Shown in pieces: positions 61,651 to 64,000 of a stretch of DNA of 64,000 bases. The stretch is from Campylobacter mucosalis (lineage in GTDB: Bacteria; Campylobacterota; Campylobacteria; Campylobacterales; Campylobacteraceae). Position 1 is the first letter of the stretch, and the number at the start of each line of letters is the position of its first letter. The stretch spans positions 186,001 to 250,000 of the forward strand of contig NZ_CP053831.1 of the NCBI RefSeq assembly GCF_013372205.1, written 5' to 3'. A program made the position numbers and the translations under genes. The notes under the pieces are model-generated. The model was not told where the DNA came from, did not search any database, and saw nothing but the letters and a program-made list of their open reading frames with translations.

Positions 61651-62516
61651 ATCTCTTGCCCTATTTTTGCTAAAGATACGCCAAATGCTTTAACGCTAAG
61701 TACTACCTCATCGCCATTTTTTAAAGCACCAGCCTCGGCGTTGCTAAGTACGACCTTGCAAAGCTGATTTTGCACAAGCACCAAAGCAACAAACGCGACA
61801 TCGCTTTTGTAAATCTCTAAAATTTTGGCATTAAATGCGAGTTTTTTTGAACCAGAAGTTTTTAAAAATAGTTCCCTTGGAGTGCAAGTTTTGCAAATTT
61901 TGCCATCTTCAAGCACAAAAACTTTCGAGCAAAGTCTGTAAATTTCACTCACGTCGTGGCTTATTAAAATAATAGTAATACCAAAAATTTTGTGTATGGT
62001 TTGCAAATACTCTTGCAATTTTTCACGCATAACACTATCAAGTGCGGACAAAGGCTCATCAAGCAGTAAAATTTCGGGCGAACGCATAAGTGCACGAGCT
62101 AGTGTAAGGCGTTGCTTTTGTCCGCCTGAAAGTGTGGCGATGTTGGCATTTTTTAATGAGACTAAATCCATAAGCTCTAAAAGCTCATCAGCCTTTAGTT
62201 TATCGCGTTTGGCAAACATCAAATTTTGCATTACACTCATATTTTCAAAGAGTGCATAATCTTGAAACAAAAAGCCTATATTTCGCTTTTGTGGGGCTAA
62301 ATTTGTATCGTTGTCAAAAAACGTTTTGCCAAAAACGCTTATGCTTCCACTTTGTGGTTGCTCAAAACCAGCAAGTAGTCTTAAAAGCGTAGTTTTGCCA
62401 CTCCCGCTACTGCCATAAATGCAAACAAACTCGCCCCTTTGTATCTGCATATTAGCTTCAAGTAAAAACTCGCCATTACCGCCATTTAAGGGCTTTTTTA
62501 CATCAATGCTTATCAT
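61647..62516 (-). CDS. modC: Molybdate ABC transporter ATP-binding protein
   Basis: ModC (289 residues from the ATG at 62516; a TTG one codon earlier is less likely) has Walker A GSSGSGKTT (about 35-43), the Q-loop FLFQDYALF, the signature LSGGQKQRLTLARALM, Walker B ILLLDEPLSALD and a C-terminal TOBE-like domain (about 215-289). It overlaps the TOBE-protein gene upstream by 14 bases and modB downstream by 4. Confidence 0.92.
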   Translation of the reverse strand: MISIDVKKPLNGGNGEFLLEANMQIQRGEFVCIYGSSGSGKTTLLRLLAGFEQPQSGSISVFGKTFFDNDTNLAPQKRNIGFLFQDYALFENMSVMQNLMFAKRDKLKADELLELMDLVSLKNANIATLSGGQKQRLTLARALMRSPEILLLDEPLSALDSVMREKLQEYLQTIHKIFGITIILISHDVSEIYRLCSKVFVLEDGKICKTCTPRELFLKTSGSKKLAFNAKILEIYKSDVAFVALVLVQNQLCKVVLSNAEAGALKNGDEVVLSVKAFGVSLAKIGQEI

Positions 62517-62898
62517 CAAAACTACTTATGAAAATAGACGTTGATTTGATGTAGGCAAAAATTTCCTCGCCCTCTTTAAGCAAAAGCGTGGCACAAGAAT
62601 CAGATGATATAATGCTCTCAAACTCATAACCAAACGAGCCAAGATGGATACAAGCGATTATCTCTCCACGCTCTATGCGTTTTATGGTGCATAAAATTTC
62701 ATTTTTTACCGAGCATTCCTTAAGCCTAGAGCGTGATAAAAACACATCAGAGCTTTTAAACCCAAGTTTTACACTACTTAAAGGTTTAAGCTCTAAATTT
62801 TCAAGACTTAGCATACTAAATTTGCCAATATCTGAGCTAAAAATGACATAGCTCATCTCATCTTTGCTAACGATACGCTCGACTTTTGCTTCTATCAT
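62503..62898 (-). CDS. TOBE-domain protein in the mod operon
   Basis: The 131-residue protein has a C-terminal TOBE/Mop-like domain (about 65-125: NEILCTIKRIERGEIIACIH; LLLKEGEEIFAYIKSTSIFI), which binds molybdate or tungstate. There is no N-terminal DNA-binding region. An equivalent small gene sits in the C. jejuni mod operon. It probably buffers molybdate or supports ModC. It overlaps modA by one base. Confidence 0.78.
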   Translation of the reverse strand: MIEAKVERIVSKDEMSYVIFSSDIGKFSMLSLENLELKPLSSVKLGFKSSDVFLSRSRLKECSVKNEILCTIKRIERGEIIACIHLGSFGYEFESIISSDSCATLLLKEGEEIFAYIKSTSIFISSFDDKH

Positions 62899-63638
62899 TA
62901 TTTAACGTTGTAGCCGTATTTTTTAAAGATCGTTTTTGCGTCATTAGATAGGATAAACTTATAAAATTCCACCGCTTCTTTGTTATCTCTTGAGCGAGCT
63001 AAAAGCACTATGCCTTGATCTATTGGCGAGTAGAGTTTTGTGTCGACAAATGCGTAATTCACACCCTCTTTATACTTTGACATCTTCTCATCATAAAGCG
63101 AACTAGCCGCGATAAATCCGACATCTGAAGCGCTTAAAGCCTGTGAGAGAGTTTCTGAAATTTTTTGAGCATAAACGATATTTTTTTCAACTTTATCAAA
63201 AATTTTAGCATTTTTTAGCGCCTGGATACTAGCTTTGCCGTATGGGGCGGTATTTGGATTTGCAATGCTTATGGCCTTTAAGCCCTCTACCACGTTTATG
63301 CCTTTGCTAAAATCGACATTGCGTATGCTAAACATCGCAAGCATACCCTGAGCATAAACTATCGGTTTATCTACGGCTAAATTTGCGTCATAAAGTTTTT
63401 GTGCAAAATCCATATCAGCAGACATAAAAATATCAGCAGGTGCCCCATTTTGTATCTGTGTGACAAGTCCGCCACTAGCACCAAGCGATAGCGAAACCTT
63501 GGTGTCAGGATTTTTTGCATTAAATGCTTTTATAAGTTCAGGAAAAGCGTAGGTTGTATTTGCAGCCGCAAAAACCTTTATCTCTCCGCCAAAAACACCA
63601 ATCACACTCACACAAAGTGCTAATAAAATTTTTTTCAT
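62898..63638 (-). CDS. modA: Molybdate-binding periplasmic protein
   Basis: ModA (246 residues) has a signal peptide (KKILLALCVSVIGVFG) and the ModA pattern: VFAAANTTYAFPELIKAF, LSLGASGGLVTQIQNGAPAD and IFMSADMDFAQKL. It captures molybdate for ModBC. It follows the modE-like gene by 1 base. Confidence 0.92.
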   Translation of the reverse strand: MKKILLALCVSVIGVFGGEIKVFAAANTTYAFPELIKAFNAKNPDTKVSLSLGASGGLVTQIQNGAPADIFMSADMDFAQKLYDANLAVDKPIVYAQGMLAMFSIRNVDFSKGINVVEGLKAISIANPNTAPYGKASIQALKNAKIFDKVEKNIVYAQKISETLSQALSASDVGFIAASSLYDEKMSKYKEGVNYAFVDTKLYSPIDQGIVLLARSRDNKEAVEFYKFILSNDAKTIFKKYGYNVK

Positions 63639-63639
63639 C

Positions 63640-64000
63640 TCATACTCCTATTATGATATTATTTGGTTCTACAATCGCTTTTAATCTATCGCCCACGCCA
63701 ATTTTCAGGCTCATAACACTCTCTTTGCTTATAACAGAACTTATAGTCTGTCCAGCACCAAGCGACAGCACTACTTCAGCACTAACGGCTCCGATTTTTA
63801 CAGATATCGCTTCGCCTATGAGTTGATTTTGTGTGCTAAGAGTAAATTTGTCATCATTAGACGCTAACATAACAGCAGGTGCTTTAAATATAAATACAGC
63901 CCTCATTCCCTCTTTTAAATCAAGCTCTTTTTGGCTATGTAGTGTAATGGTGGCGTTTAGTAGCTCTCCACTTTGCAGTTTGCCAGTAATTTGGGAATTT
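63640..64000 (-). CDS. modE: ModE-like molybdate-responsive regulator, C-terminal part (gene runs off the window)
   Basis: The frame is open to the window edge; the first ATG inside the window (63906) is internal. The visible 119 residues hold two TOBE/Mop domains: NSQITGKLQSGELLNATITL followed by EGMRAVFIFKAPAVMLA, and then TQNQLIGEAISVKIGAVSAE with VVLSLGAGQTISSVI. This di-Mop arrangement and the NQLxGxI motif match the C-terminal half of ModE. The N-terminal winged helix would lie outside. It would repress the downstream modA-modB operon when molybdate is abundant. Confidence 0.75.
   Translation of the reverse strand, partial: NSQITGKLQSGELLNATITLHSQKELDLKEGMRAVFIFKAPAVMLASNDDKFTLSTQNQLIGEAISVKIGAVSAEVVLSLGAGQTISSVISKESVMSLKIGVGDRLKAIVEPNNIIIGV

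Overview
The window looks like a chromosomal segment of a Campylobacter species (Campylobacterota). It is AT-rich and densely coded, with many overlapping stop/start codons. It carries a Campylobacter-type flagellin behind a sigma-28 promoter, Maf and nonulosonic-acid (pseudaminic and legionaminic) glycosylation genes, a cytolethal distending toxin operon, and a gene order (tsaD, pgp1, dxr, cdsA, a small acidic protein, an NFACT protein, mobA, pldA) that I recognise from C. jejuni. I would not name a species from sequence alone. No rRNA, IS element, CRISPR array or prophage was seen.

Region 1 (1-15.4 kb, minus strand) is a legionaminic-acid locus in two runs. The first run (7490 to 1) holds legI, legG, a formyltransferase-like gene, a PIG-L deacetylase, ptmE, ptmG, an oxidoreductase and legF. 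The second run (15433 to 7978) holds maf, a 4,6-dehydratase, legC, a NeuD/PglD-type acetyltransferase, a formyltransferase and a FemAB-like/formyltransferase chimera. An orphan MNT nucleotidyltransferase with a stub of a coupled partner sits between them. Three poly-G tracts (G9, G8, G9) lie inside reading frames here, so the sugar decoration is probably phase variable.

Region 2 (15.5-22.4 kb) is centred on flaA. On each side lies a two-gene cassette of tiny membrane proteins. Downstream is a small toxin-antitoxin graveyard: a deleted copy of a RelBE-like pair, an orphan BrnA antitoxin with only the tail of BrnT, and one intact pair. pseB, pseC, pseF and pseH follow; pseG and pseI are not in the window.

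Region 3 (22.4-42.3 kb) is mostly metabolic core: a GntP permease with glycerate kinase, the tsaD-pgp1-(uraA)-dxr-cdsA-NFACT block, a Fur-box-controlled TonB receptor, leuC, mobA, pldA, a YceI protein, accB/accC, and a TMAO/DMSO-type molybdoreductase with its cytochrome c.

Region 4 (42.4-53.5 kb) has dcd, tRNA-Sec and a BON lipoprotein. It then has a tightly overlapping ten-gene minus-strand operon built around an ArsS-like radical SAM enzyme, two 'rSAM/selenodomain-associated' transferases (one fused to a kinase-like domain), two VTT membrane proteins, an Fe-S oxidoreductase, a YdjY lipoprotein and a double-rhodanese lipoprotein. This is the best candidate in the window for an undescribed pathway. 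An SSS transporter with a phosphoesterase-like protein follows.

Region 5 (53.5-64 kb) has cdtABC, a PepSY-linked two-component system, two lipooligosaccharide glycosyltransferases including waaF, and a molybdate uptake operon (modE end, modA, TOBE protein, modC, modB). The molybdate genes fit the molybdoenzyme and mobA found elsewhere in the window.
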